A stretch of DNA of 38,840 nt from contig OMJO01000018.1 in assembly GCA_900299395.1 (NCBI GenBank), positions 1 to 38,840 on the forward strand, given 5' to 3'. The DNA comes from a bacterium (GTDB taxonomy: Bacteria; Patescibacteriota; Saccharimonadia; Saccharimonadales; OMJO01). This document shows positions 1 through 10,800 of the stretch, one piece after another. Position 1 is the stretch's first letter. The number at the start of each line of letters is the position of its first letter. A program made the position numbers and the translations under genes. The notes under the pieces were generated by a model, which worked only from the letters and a program-made list of their open reading frames with translations, was not told where the DNA came from and made no database searches.

Positions 1-432
1 GGCCAACGTTTTCATCCAGCTTAAATTACGCAGAGCATCGTAAGAATTTACCACCAAGGCATGCGGGTCGAGAATAACTTTATGAAGCCCCTGGTAGAGG
101 CCGATTAATATTATGAGCTGAAGGATCAAAACACCGATCGAGCCAAATGGGCTGATTTGCCGCTCCTTGTATAGCTCCATGAGCATCATGGACTCTTTTT
201 GCCTATCTCCTTTTGCCGCGGCTTTGATGCGCTTTATCTCGGGCTGCATCTCTCTCATGGCCTTTGCTTGATGTAACTGCTTCTTCACAAGCGGCCACAT
301 GAGGAACCGTATAAGTACAGTGAACAATATAATCGCTAAACCGAAGTTGTGCCCTGGTAGAACTGCATAAATAAGAACGAGTAGATTAAAAATCGGCTTT
401 ACGATAAGCACTTGAAAAACTGATGCAAACAT
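1..432 (-). CDS. yidC: Membrane protein insertase YidC/Oxa1 family (C-terminal part only, runs off window start)
   Basis: Open minus-strand frame from ATG at 432 reads MFASVFQVLIVKPIFNLLVLIYAVLPGHNFGLAIILFTVLIRFLMWPLVKKQLHQAKAMREMQPEIKRIK..., typical YidC core; adjacent to rnpA/rpmH. Confidence 0.9.
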   Translation of the reverse strand, partial: MFASVFQVLIVKPIFNLLVLIYAVLPGHNFGLAIILFTVLIRFLMWPLVKKQLHQAKAMREMQPEIKRIKAAAKGDRQKESMMLMELYKERQISPFGSIGVLILQLIILIGLYQGLHKVILDPHALVVNSYDALRNLSWMKTLA

Positions 433-468
433 ACTTACTCCTGATGATTTCTTTTTATGATAGCAGAT

Positions 469-834
469 TTACTCTTGTTTTGATTGTGGTCGTGTTGTGT
501 TATCGACTTGAGCCAACATTTCTTGCAGCTGTTTTTCTAATTCATTTATAGGCATAGCCGCAAGCTGCTCTGAAAAGACCGTTATCACTACGTCTACATT
601 AAATGTATCGTTAGTGGCGGTACGAACTACTTCATATATACGTCGCCGGATGCGATTGCGGACAACGGCAGACTTACTGACTTTCTTGCTCACAACGACT
701 GCCACCCTATACGGTTTACCTGGTCTTGTCGGCAAAACTTTCAGCGCACAGTAATTATTTCTAATGGTCTCACCTTTGGCATAAACGACACGCAAACTGT
801 TGCGTCCATGAAAGCGATGTTTACGTCCAATCAT
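469..834 (-). CDS. rnpA: Ribonuclease P protein component
   Basis: 121 aa; KKVSKSAVVRNRIRRRIYE signature; position between yidC and rpmH. Confidence 0.93.
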   Translation of the reverse strand: MIGRKHRFHGRNSLRVVYAKGETIRNNYCALKVLPTRPGKPYRVAVVVSKKVSKSAVVRNRIRRRIYEVVRTATNDTFNVDVVITVFSEQLAAMPINELEKQLQEMLAQVDNTTRPQSKQE

Positions 835-861
835 TATGAGTCCAGCGGCAATAAACTTCCG

Positions 862-999
862 TTAGGCTGAAAGTCGAGCGCGGCCTTTAATGCGGCGGCG
901 TTTTAAAACAGCTCGTCCAGCACGTGAAGCCATGCGCTTCATAAAACCGTGTTCACGAGAACGTTGGCGCTTTTTGGGTTGGTAAGTGCGTTTTGGCAC
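862..999 (-). CDS. rpmH: 50S ribosomal protein L34 (GTG start)
   Basis: Read from sequence: (V/M)[44 protein letters not shown]; not in ORF track because short and GTG-started. Confidence 0.93.
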   Translation of the reverse strand: MPKRTYQPKKRQRSREHGFMKRMASRAGRAVLKRRRIKGRARLSA

Positions 1000-1009
1000 G
1001 TTATTCTCC

Positions 1010-1255
1010 TATGTTAGTTGACCGTTATGTTGTGTTTCATACGGACGTGAAATTAACAATGATTACCCACTAATTATACTAACTTTTCCACATTATTGGA
1101 AGTTGTTTCCACAGATTAACAGATGGGGTTTTGTGCTGTGTAAAAACCTGCCTCTGGTTTGCTGATTTTCTACGAACTGCCAACAAATAACAAAATTAAG
1201 GTTGTGGAAAACTCCCTTTTTTAGGTATATTAACCTACACGAAGGAGTAAGGGGT
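1010..1255. other. Putative oriC segment upstream of dnaA with DnaA-box-like motifs
   Basis: TTTTCCACA 1084-1092, GTTTCCACA 1105-1113, TGTGGAAAA (reverse box) 1203-1211; between rpmH and dnaA. Confidence 0.6.
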
Positions 1256-2629
1256 ATGCAGGATAACCTGTGGCAGGCGGTTTTGGGAGAGATTGAAGTC
1301 TCGGTCTCGAGAGCAAGCTATATCACGTGGTTTAAAAACACTCGACTTCTGAAGTATAAAGACGAGGCTCTGACCATTGGTGTCCCTAATGTCTTTATTA
1401 AGCAACAATTAGAGGGTAAATATAACCAACTGATTGTTGACACTCTAGCTAAAAACGGCGTAAAACCTGAGCGCGTTGAGTACAAGATACATTCTTCCGT
1501 TATTCCCAAGAAGAGCCCGGAAATGCAGGAAACAGCTAGTGCACACCCTCAAACATCCTCAGAATCCACCAAAGCCACTAGGCTGTCTACAACTACCCTA
1601 ACGCACACATACAGACAAGGCCTTAACGAGCGATATACATTTGAAAATTTTATTGTGGGGTCTGGCAATGAACTCGCCTATGCGGCATGCCAAGCCATAG
1701 CGCAGAATCCCGGTAGTCGCTACAATCCATTGTTTGTTTACGGTGGTGTTGGTATCGGCAAAACACACCTGATCCAAGCTGTGGGAAATGCTATATTAGC
1801 AAACAATCCGAAAGCTCATATTGTATACGTGTCGACTGAGCAATTCGTACAAGAATTCCTCGATGCCATACGTTTTAAAAAGAACACTGATTTTGCTGGT
1901 TATTACCGTGGCGCAGATGTATTGATTGTCGACGATATTCAGTTTATTGCTGGTAAAGAAAAAACTCAGGAGGAATTCTTTCACACTTTCAATGCGCTCC
2001 ATCAAGCAAATAAACAAATTATTATTAGTAGCGATAAACCACCTCGCGACATCCCAACATTAGAAGAGCGACTCCGTAGTCGATTTGCTTGGGGAATGAG
2101 TATCGACATGCAGAATCCCGATTTCGAAACGAGGTGCGCAATTATCCAAACTAAAGCTATCTCGCACAATATAGATCTACCACCTCCTGTTGTTGAATAT
2201 CTTGCGAACCTGGTGCAGACAAATATTCGTGAACTTGAGGGCGCACTAAATCAATTGCTCGCGTTTTGTGAGATGCGCGCACTATCTCCTGATATTCAGC
2301 TGGCTACAAGCTTACTCGGTAGCGCCAAGATGCGGCCAAAACATCTAAACTCAAAACAAATCATTGAACGTACCGCCAAACACTTTCAGATAGGTATTGA
2401 TGAACTCCTCGGACCTAAGCGAGATAAAGATATTGTTGTACCGCGTCAGATTGCTATGTATATGCTGCGCAGTGAACTTCATTTGAGTTTTCCTAAAATC
2501 GCTCGTGAATTGGGCAGAAAAGATCATACCACAGCCATTCATTCTGTTGAAAAAATAGAAAAAGAAGTGGGGTTTGATACTGAAATTCGTGAGGCCATAA
2601 ACCAAATCAAGGAGCGTTTGTATGCGTAA
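1256..2629 (+). CDS. dnaA: Chromosomal replication initiator protein DnaA
   Basis: NPLFVYGGVGIGKTHLIQAVGN Walker A, VLIVDDIQFIAGKEKTQEEFFHTFN, C-terminal DHTTAIHSVEKIE; ATG 1256 preceded by GAAGGAG (ORF track start 1202 is probably too early). Confidence 0.95.
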   Translation: MQDNLWQAVLGEIEVSVSRASYITWFKNTRLLKYKDEALTIGVPNVFIKQQLEGKYNQLIVDTLAKNGVKPERVEYKIHSSVIPKKSPEMQETASAHPQTSSESTKATRLSTTTLTHTYRQGLNERYTFENFIVGSGNELAYAACQAIAQNPGSRYNPLFVYGGVGIGKTHLIQAVGNAILANNPKAHIVYVSTEQFVQEFLDAIRFKKNTDFAGYYRGADVLIVDDIQFIAGKEKTQEEFFHTFNALHQANKQIIISSDKPPRDIPTLEERLRSRFAWGMSIDMQNPDFETRCAIIQTKAISHNIDLPPPVVEYLANLVQTNIRELEGALNQLLAFCEMRALSPDIQLATSLLGSAKMRPKHLNSKQIIERTAKHFQIGIDELLGPKRDKDIVVPRQIAMYMLRSELHLSFPKIARELGRKDHTTAIHSVEKIEKEVGFDTEIREAINQIKERLYA

Positions 2630-2875
2630 AACGAGTGGAAAAGTTCAGGAAAACATCCTGTTTGGTCTGTGTGTAAGTATTCGGTTTATCCGCAGCTATT
2701 TTACTAAACTCAAAACACTGCCGGTTTTTGCCCAGTTTGTACACAAAAGTTGTTCGTTTTTACACCGCCTTTTTACACACAAAATTTCAGATAATTTATC
2801 TGTTAGTTGCTTATTTTCCACACAATTAACACACCCTATTACTATAAAAACTATCTATATATAAAAGGAGTATTT
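2630..2875. other. dnaA-dnaN intergenic region with further DnaA-box-like motifs (possible second oriC half)
   Basis: TTTTCCACA at 2814-2822 plus degenerate TTTGTACACA and TTTTTACACA; AT-rich; no convincing gene. Confidence 0.45.
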
Positions 2876-3967
2876 ATGAAGCTGCATGTGACACAAGAGA
2901 ATCTTCAAAAAGCACTAAATAGTGTATCTAGGGTTGCAACAGGCAGGGGTACACTACCTATTCTTTCCAACGTACTGCTCAAAATAGTTGGTAACCGTCT
3001 TAGCATAGCTGCAACTAATCTAGATATAGCGATCACCCATTTTATCGGTGCAAAAGTTGAAGCAGAAGGATCAATTACTGTGCCTGCCCGCCTCATGCAA
3101 GATTTTATAAGCAGCCTTCCATCTGGTGTTATTGACTTAGATTTGCAAGATAATAAACTACACATACGCACTGAAAAATACGAGTCAACAATAAACGGAG
3201 TTTCTGCCGAAGAATACCCCGTTATGCCAGCTATCACAAATGGAAAAGAACTTTCTATTGATGCAAAAGTATTAAAAAACGGACTTCAACAGGTGTTAGT
3301 AGCAGCGTCAGTTGATGAGTCACGCCCAGTACTAACTGGTGTTTATATTCATACTCACGAAGGAAAGTTGTTTCTTGTTGCCACAGACAGTTACAGGCTT
3401 GCGGAAAAAGAACTCAATAAAACCCAAGAAGATGTTTCCATGCTACTACCTGCCTCGGCCTTACAAGACTTGCTTCGAGTCTTAAGCGACGCAGATGGAA
3501 CAGTGGATATTATTCATGACGATCAGCAAGCATTATTTAGGGTGGCAGACGTAGAGCTTGTTACTCGACAGATTGATGGTAAATATCCCGATTACCGAAA
3601 ACTAATTCCAAGCAAGTTTGAATTACAGGCCACCTTGAGTAAAGCCGAGTTCATAAACATCACTAAAGTGTCTAGCTTGTTTGCTCGTGAAAGCGCCGGT
3701 AGTATAACTATTCATCTCGACGAAAAAGAACAGCAGGTCAGCATACGATCTATCGCTTCTCAATTAGGTGAAAACGTCGCCAGCGCTACTGCAAAAGTTG
3801 AAGCAGAAGGCACCATCACACTTAACTCGCGGTACGTGCTTGATGCACTACAATGTTTACAAGGCGAAGAGGTAGTTTTCTCTTTCAATGGTAAGCTCGA
3901 CCCATGCGTCATTAAAGATACTAAAAACAAAGATTATATACACGTGATTATGCCGCTAAAGAGCTAA
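2876..3967 (+). CDS. dnaN: DNA polymerase III beta sliding clamp
   Basis: MKLHVTQENLQKALNSVSRVATGRGTLPILSNVLL...; AAAAGGAG before ATG 2876; adjacent to dnaA. Confidence 0.94.
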   Translation: MKLHVTQENLQKALNSVSRVATGRGTLPILSNVLLKIVGNRLSIAATNLDIAITHFIGAKVEAEGSITVPARLMQDFISSLPSGVIDLDLQDNKLHIRTEKYESTINGVSAEEYPVMPAITNGKELSIDAKVLKNGLQQVLVAASVDESRPVLTGVYIHTHEGKLFLVATDSYRLAEKELNKTQEDVSMLLPASALQDLLRVLSDADGTVDIIHDDQQALFRVADVELVTRQIDGKYPDYRKLIPSKFELQATLSKAEFINITKVSSLFARESAGSITIHLDEKEQQVSIRSIASQLGENVASATAKVEAEGTITLNSRYVLDALQCLQGEEVVFSFNGKLDPCVIKDTKNKDYIHVIMPLKS

Positions 3968-3984
3968 GCGTCTACAATAGAGGT

Positions 3985-5058
3985 ATGATAACAAGCCTAA
4001 GGCTACAAAATTTTCGAACCTATATTGATGATACCTTCGAGTTTAATCCCGGGGTTACTATTATCGTTGGACCCAATGCAAGTGGAAAAACAAACCTACT
4101 AGAAGCGGTCTATGTCATGGCAAGAGGAACATCCTTTCGTGTTAAAGATGTAGACCTGATACATCACAATGCTCCTTGGTGTCGCCTTGACGCCGAGGTT
4201 GATTCCGGCGCAAGGGCTATTAAACTAAAGCGATCTGAAAATGGACTAGCCGACAAGCAGGTAATAATTAATACAGAAAAATTTTCTCGTTTTCCGTCAA
4301 GCAAGACATATCCTGTCGTCCTATTTGAACCAAACCATCTGCAGTTGTTCCACCTCGGGCCCGAAGCAAGAAGAGACTATGTTGATGATTTGGCCGAACA
4401 GTTGTTCTCTGGTTACGCACAGACAAGGTCTCACTATAAGCGAGTTTTGGCTCAGCGCAACAAACTTCTCAAACTAAACCCGAAAGATATCCATCAACAG
4501 ATGTTCGTGTGGAATATCAGATTAAGTGAATTGGGTGGTCGTATTGCCGGTATACGAAATGAAACCATAGAGGAGATCAATAAAAACCTTACCGAATTAT
4601 ACGGGCAGCTATCCCATGCAAAGAAAAGTGTGACAGGAAGATATATATCAACAATCCCCATCGATCAGTATAGTAGCCAGTTGCTTCATCGGCTTGAGTC
4701 TGATGTGCCGCGCGAGATTCAACGGGGGTACACTTTGTATGGTCCTCATAGAGATGATTTTATTGTGGAGTTAGGGGATCATGACGCCCAAGAAACTGCT
4801 TCACGGGGTGAAATCAGAACCATACTACTTGCCCTCAAAATATTAGAACTAGGCTTGATAGAAAAAAAGACCGGCAAAACACCATTATTACTACTGGATG
4901 ATGTGTTTAGTGAGCTTGATGGCGTTCGGCGGCAGGCGCTTACGGAAGTGATAGCGAAACACCAGACTTTCATCACAACAACCGATGCCGACATTGTCGT
5001 CCAGCACTTCCTTGATCGGTGCTCGATTATTCCGCTTGGCAGTAAAATCTCAGCGTAG
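3985..5058 (+). CDS. recF: DNA replication/repair protein RecF
   Basis: MITSLRLQNFRTYIDDTFEFNPGVTIIVGPNASGKTNLLEAVY, ...RGEIRTILLALKILE...LLLDDVFSELD. Confidence 0.93.
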   Translation: MITSLRLQNFRTYIDDTFEFNPGVTIIVGPNASGKTNLLEAVYVMARGTSFRVKDVDLIHHNAPWCRLDAEVDSGARAIKLKRSENGLADKQVIINTEKFSRFPSSKTYPVVLFEPNHLQLFHLGPEARRDYVDDLAEQLFSGYAQTRSHYKRVLAQRNKLLKLNPKDIHQQMFVWNIRLSELGGRIAGIRNETIEEINKNLTELYGQLSHAKKSVTGRYISTIPIDQYSSQLLHRLESDVPREIQRGYTLYGPHRDDFIVELGDHDAQETASRGEIRTILLALKILELGLIEKKTGKTPLLLLDDVFSELDGVRRQALTEVIAKHQTFITTTDADIVVQHFLDRCSIIPLGSKISA

Positions 5059-6582
5059 AAAATTGGTGATGGTGTAGCCTTGGGGAGGCAAACTCAGTTT
5101 AGTAAGTTCTTGCTGAATGTCATTATTCACTTGCCGTTTTGTGGCAGGGTCGTAGTCTAGTTCGCCCGTAGCATTGGGTACCAATGCACCATAGTTTGGC
5201 GATAGGTAGATGTAGCTCCGATATACAGAAACATCATTAAGCGCTTGCGATTCGGCGAGGGCTGTAATCTTTTTATCAAGCTCATTACTTGTGTCTGCGG
5301 TGGCAGGATTGATAGCGAGCGCTATTTTTTTGCCATTCTCATTCGTGAGCGTCAACACATAACCATCAGCAGTTTTTTCTGCATCATTGAGTGAGTATGA
5401 GCCGTATCGATACTCTGCAAACCCTTCACCGTTTTTTAGATCTATCCTCAAACTATCCCCTTTTCTCACTGCTACCACTTCCTGGCCCAATGACAAAACA
5501 CTGACGACGTTATTAATATGCAGTGTTTTTTTAAGCTCGCCTGAGTCAATAGCAAACACAGACAAGCCGGTGCTATCAACGGCGCAGATATACTCACTAC
5601 AGAAACTCACTTTTTGGTAATCGTTCTTTGAGCTAAAGTGCACAGTCTCTGGAGAACTAACAATAATCTCACTTCCAGGCTTGGTGTTATTGGTAGGCTG
5701 CTTGCCATAGAGAAACACTGTTTTGTTATCTTTGGCATCCGAAGTGAGCAGGATTAAGCCCTTGCTCTTTGGAGCTGGTTGAGTCATCTTACTTGCTTTA
5801 CCTGATAGGTTTGCCAATTGGAAGCTATCTCCTTCCCCTTGTGGCATAAACACGAGACTACCTTCTGAATACAAAAGACCGTATGTCATGTTTTCGTTAA
5901 GCTCACCTACGGGTATTCGCCGTGTAACTTTCAGATTGTCCCTAAGCACATACAGTATGTGGCTTACCTGTGCATCTTTGGCTTCCTCGCCCTCATCACC
6001 AACACTTAATTGAACAAGAGCGACAGTTCCTTCCTTAGTCTGGGCCATTCCTTCAATAAGCCCCCGTTCATTATTGCTTGCCACCATTTGTGTGTAGGTA
6101 GCTTGGGTGGCTGTAGCGGGTACGTGCTGGTTAATGGCGCCGAAATCTCCCCCGCAGTTGTATGAATATAACTTTCCCGAAATAAGTTGGAAACACGAGG
6201 CTGGGTTATTACCTACGAACGTTCTTTCTCTCTCTTTCTGCATTGGTAGAACAACAGATGTTGTGCCAAAAAAACCACCCGATCTAACGATCTTAAAACC
6301 GTTCATCTCGTCTTGTCTTGCCATGATCTCAAAGTTGCCACGCTTCACGAGCCGTTTGATAGAAGCGCCACCACTGACAGTTTGTGTCTTGTTAGACTTT
6401 TGATCAGTCAATACGTATTCGTACATGCCATCCTTGCCACCACTTGCTTCAATGGTAATGAATGACATTTGACTAACCCAATACAGGGCTCCCAATACGG
6501 CCACAAGGATTAGGCCGATGATCAATCGTCGTAAAAGGCGATTCGGCTGATTGAGCGTAGTATACGTGTTGTTATCTAGCAT
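5050..6582 (-). CDS. Single-pass membrane-anchored protein with large extracytoplasmic region; last gene of the T4SS-like operon
   Basis: 510 aa; N-terminal TM LLRRLIIGLILVAVLGALYWVSQ; 7 bp overlap with the upstream gene; converges with recF (9 bp overlap). Confidence 0.65.
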   Translation of the reverse strand: MLDNNTYTTLNQPNRLLRRLIIGLILVAVLGALYWVSQMSFITIEASGGKDGMYEYVLTDQKSNKTQTVSGGASIKRLVKRGNFEIMARQDEMNGFKIVRSGGFFGTTSVVLPMQKERERTFVGNNPASCFQLISGKLYSYNCGGDFGAINQHVPATATQATYTQMVASNNERGLIEGMAQTKEGTVALVQLSVGDEGEEAKDAQVSHILYVLRDNLKVTRRIPVGELNENMTYGLLYSEGSLVFMPQGEGDSFQLANLSGKASKMTQPAPKSKGLILLTSDAKDNKTVFLYGKQPTNNTKPGSEIIVSSPETVHFSSKNDYQKVSFCSEYICAVDSTGLSVFAIDSGELKKTLHINNVVSVLSLGQEVVAVRKGDSLRIDLKNGEGFAEYRYGSYSLNDAEKTADGYVLTLTNENGKKIALAINPATADTSNELDKKITALAESQALNDVSVYRSYIYLSPNYGALVPNATGELDYDPATKRQVNNDIQQELTKLSLPPQGYTITNFLR

Positions 6583-7877
6583 GATGCGGCACCTCCTCCT
6601 GAACCGCCCCCAGAACCTAAGCGAAGCAAAATATCACGAGCAAAATTCATGCGGTTTTGTATTTTTTCTGGTCCATCAGCTGAAATCTCGTAGTATTTGT
6701 GCCATATGAACGCCGCTTGGCCTGCGTCACTTTCCTGCTGGACTTTTGCCCAGTCGCCGCGGCCGGTTGCTTCTTTGTAGAGCCATTCCAACTGTGTGCC
6801 CATATCCCCATCTTTTGTGCTACGGCTGACGGCAAAATCGTGAAGTCCTTGTTGTCGACCTTTCGATGTCCACTGTGCCAACCCATACCCAGTGCTTCCG
6901 TCTATTCTCATGGTATCGTCGAGGCTAGAGGGTTTGCCCGCGACAGACGTTTCACCTCGTGAATTCGTGCCACCATACTGAACACGGCGTGGCTCAAAAC
7001 CCGACTCCGCCTGCAGGTTACCCATGATACCTGCTGCTTGCGGCGGTGTTAGTCCTTTTGATATCAAAAAGTTCCAAACCTTTTCAGCGTTATCCTTGCC
7101 CGCCAGAAGTGTGCAGCCACAACCGCCACCGCCACCCTTGCCACTAACTGCGTCAATGATGGCCGATGAAAGTTGTGGATAGGCGCCATGCACAAAGTCG
7201 CTGCTGCCAGGAATCGGCAAACCAGGCTGAATATTTAACGGGTCCTTATCGGCCCCAAAGATTGCCTTATAGCGGCTAATAACGGTATAGCCTTGTGACT
7301 GGGCGTTGTCGTAAATTACTTTATTGCGCGCACTCCAGGTAGCTGCGGTGTTCGCTCTCGTAGCACCGATGTCCACCCAGTAATACTTTGCATTTGGTGC
7401 GATAGCCTTGAGTTTCGTCATGAGGCTAACAAGATTTTGATTGAATGGATCATCAGTTGGGTTGGTGCCAAGCACTATAACTATAGTTCCGGCTCCACTA
7501 ATGACTGTTCTGTCACCATCTACAGCATTGAGGGCGCTTGTGCGCACTTCTGTGCCAGGCTGCGTAATTGAACGTCCGCTGTCGTGGTTCACAAAACTGG
7601 TACCCCCCACAGCAGTCTGCAGCTTACCCTCGATTCCATCACCACTGAGCCCTGTGCTAATGGAGTCACCGATTACATATGAGTTAGCACCGCCCTTTTG
7701 CCCCGTGCCAACATCACAGGTTGAACCGCTATGATCATTTGTCTTGTAGTGGACACTGTTGCGGTAAATGGATTCCAGATCAAGATCTGACAGTGCAGAT
7801 ACGAGTGGCGCGCTCACGCAAAGCAGTACAAAGTAGGAAACAGAAACAAGCCTCAGTAATTTTCCTATGTTTCTCAT
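6576..7877 (-). CDS. Secreted SGNH-hydrolase-like domain fused to phage-tail-lysozyme-like domain
   Basis: Signal-peptide-like N-terminus; SGNH blocks GDSISTG / VLGTNPT / DFVHG; then NAEKVWNFLISKGLTPPQAAGIMGNLQAESGFEP...STGYGLAQWTSKGR typical of phage-tail lysozymes; ATG at 7877 forms ATGA overlap with the upstream stop. Confidence 0.75.
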   Translation of the reverse strand: MRNIGKLLRLVSVSYFVLLCVSAPLVSALSDLDLESIYRNSVHYKTNDHSGSTCDVGTGQKGGANSYVIGDSISTGLSGDGIEGKLQTAVGGTSFVNHDSGRSITQPGTEVRTSALNAVDGDRTVISGAGTIVIVLGTNPTDDPFNQNLVSLMTKLKAIAPNAKYYWVDIGATRANTAATWSARNKVIYDNAQSQGYTVISRYKAIFGADKDPLNIQPGLPIPGSSDFVHGAYPQLSSAIIDAVSGKGGGGGCGCTLLAGKDNAEKVWNFLISKGLTPPQAAGIMGNLQAESGFEPRRVQYGGTNSRGETSVAGKPSSLDDTMRIDGSTGYGLAQWTSKGRQQGLHDFAVSRSTKDGDMGTQLEWLYKEATGRGDWAKVQQESDAGQAAFIWHKYYEISADGPEKIQNRMNFARDILLRLGSGGGSGGGAASC

Positions 7878-10800
7878 TGTCCTGTCCCACATCTGCTTGG
7901 TGTATCAAGTGGATCCCAGTGCCAGGATTCGTTTGAATACTGTTTAATGTGATAGGTCTCGGCGTTGTTGTACAGCCATGTCCAAACAGGGCTTGAGGGG
8001 TCACGGGCACGGCCGGAGCAACTGGTTGAACTGGTCCCTTTGAGGTGTGTTCCACTGAAGTCGATAGCTAATCCCATCTGGTGTGGGGAGTACCCAGGTC
8101 GCGCAACAAAACTACCATCACAAGTGCCACCACAAAGGTCGGTCTGGTGGGCATTAGTCCTAAAGGAGCTTTCGGCGTGTAAGCCAACGCCTGCTGCGTT
8201 TGCAGCTTGCACAAGTGCAAACCAGGCCCCAGACACGCGCGAGTTTACCAGTGCCTGACCATTAGCCCCCTCGACGTACCATTTGCCCCCGGGCTGACTT
8301 TCTTCACTTGAACTTTTGAGGTTAGGAAGTGCACACAAGCGAATCATAACCTTAACCCCGTCATGATAGCCTTCCTGAGGCTGGGCGATAGGCGTGGTAC
8401 CATACGCGCACGGTACATTGGTAGAATCCGCAAACATGTCTCCTACAATATCTGTGCCTGTGTTTCCGGTGCTCGGTCCACTGCCGCCCGTTGGGGTTCC
8501 CAGTTCTTCGGCAGGAAGTAGGCTATCGTCAAAAATAGCTCCTGCACTACCCACTGCGGCATCTAATAATAGACATGGGTTTTCGCTGTTGTGTACATCC
8601 ATTCCTGTATCTGGATCAATGCTCACATCGTTTGCCCAGTCTTTATTTTTCTGGGCACAATAGCTTTCCGTCAACGTCGATGGGTCGGTATTGACTGCAG
8701 CACCATTGGGGTCGTAGCCGTATTGCGGAATACCAAACGGGTCATCCTGGCTAGCGGCGGCGACTCGGTTTGTGCCAAACATACTAAACATTTTTGAAAA
8801 CGGGTTAATAAGGCCAGCGAATGAATGTTGTATGGCGGCAGTCTGACTTATAGGCATGGCCATGGCAAGCTGCGACACCATCGAATACGAGCTGTTTGTA
8901 TCAAACATACGAGCAAAAAATGGTTGTGACTGGAATTTCATTTTACGCTGGGCTTCCTGTTCGGACTGAATCTGCATAACGGTTGCGGTGGATAGTCGTT
9001 TACCCCCTAGTCCATATTGGGCGTAGCTTGACCCCGCGGCATCTGCTCCACCGGCCAACATATTAAAGCTACGAGCACCACTCATGTTGTCGGATATAGG
9101 TGATGGGATAAAGTAGGTGGCGACGGCCGTAAAGACTTCCTGGGCTTTTGCTCCCATCCATTCCTTCAATGGATCGAGAATGAATCCAAATGGTTTGAGT
9201 AGGAGGTCAATCGCACTGCCAGCTAGACCCTGGGCTTTGTCCCATACCCAGCCAGCTGAGTTATTCCATTGGTCGGCAAGGAATTTTAGTGGTGCCAGAG
9301 GGCCATTATTGAACAGATTAGATAATTCGGTGAGGAAGTTACTGACCAATAAACTTTCCTCGGGACAGATTAACTTTCCGACAGGGATAAGGCTACCATT
9401 GTCACAGGTGTAGTGCCCCGCTTCACTCGCTGGCGCAGCGGCAAACGCACTGGGCAAGAGTGAATCAAATGCTGTTTTCTGTGATGAACTGCCCATGAGA
9501 TTACTGTAGAGGGGGCTGTTCTCGGCCGATTCACCGTTTTTTGTATTATTCCCTAGCATGTTCACAAAAGATCCAGTCAAATCGGCTGTGGTATCGCCTG
9601 CCTTCTGCTCATCAGCGTGAGATCGGGCCAACATATAGTAACTAACCATCGCTGTCGAATTGAGCACAAATGCCCAGCGTTTAATCTTTGGTCCGGCACT
9701 GGCTGTTGTCTCTATAATGTTTGCAATGGTATGTATCCAACCAACGACGGGTACTGTTTTAGAGGCCGCATCGGCAATTTCTTTATTCAGAACAGTTTCA
9801 ATAATGTAGTTCATTAGCCCATTCTCGGATATTTTTATTGAGGCATCCGCTATTTTTTGGACAGTATCCTCGGTATATTGTTGGCCGCGCTTTTCCAGAT
9901 AATCACGGACCTGTTGCTCAAGTTTGTCTCGACGCTCATTGTCGTTACCGTCTGCCGAAGAGGGGGCATCATTACAGCCGCTCGACACAATACAAGAAAA
10001 AGCAAAGCCTAACATATCACTATGTGGCTCCACGACTCGACGAATAACCTGTAGCTTCGCTGCCTCTTGTTTTTTGTCTGCCCAGTCCGCTATTTTGTCT
10101 CTTCCATCGCACGCAAACATACAGCGTTTGATGCCATACTTTCGTTCGAGCAAATGGCCCACCTTGAAGCGGTACATTACCCGTCTAAACTTTGTCTCTC
10201 CATCCAATGCCTCAGTAATCTTGGCGCGTATGGTTGCCCGAGATGCCTGCGGCATATCATTGATATCAAAAATTGGTATTTGGCCAGGGGCCGACTTTAG
10301 TACGGCTTCACCAACCCCCGGAGCTTTTAGATAATAGTTTGTGCCTCGCTTTTCAAACTCAATGCCGTATTTGGTGGCGAGCTTATTCTCTAATTTGTCC
10401 TCACGCCACGCGCGGAACAATTTCTCCACCTTCCCTTCACCGACAATGTTGTCGACACAGTCTTTATTGATACGGGTGCTTGTACAACCAGGTTTGTTCA
10501 TGGCAGTCAGGACGTGTTCACTGACATACTTTTGTAAAAGCTTCTGTGTGTATTTCTCGACTGCTGATTCGGAGGTGGAAAAGAATTTGTTTTGCAGGTT
10601 CTCAACAATATGCACCAGTTTTAACGGTATTAGCGACATCATAATCGTGACGATAATACTAACAACACCGGCTGTAATGCCCCCACCTAAGAGTACTCGC
10701 CTGCGGTTTAGGCCATTAAGGGTGGACTCGAAACGTCGAATACCAGTTGCTTCTTCTTGTTTGAAGCCTGGCCCAATTTGGTCTAGGGCGTTATCTAGTT

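Noticed and set aside
2622-2864. 80-aa ORF directly after dnaA
   Set aside because: Phe/Cys/His-rich translation of AT-rich intergenic sequence containing DnaA-box-like motifs; more likely origin DNA
3973-3984. TACAAT 6 nt before recF ATG, matching the leaderless pattern
   Set aside because: No supporting -35 and an AGAGG ribosome-binding-like sequence is present; recF is more likely co-transcribed with dnaN, so it was not counted
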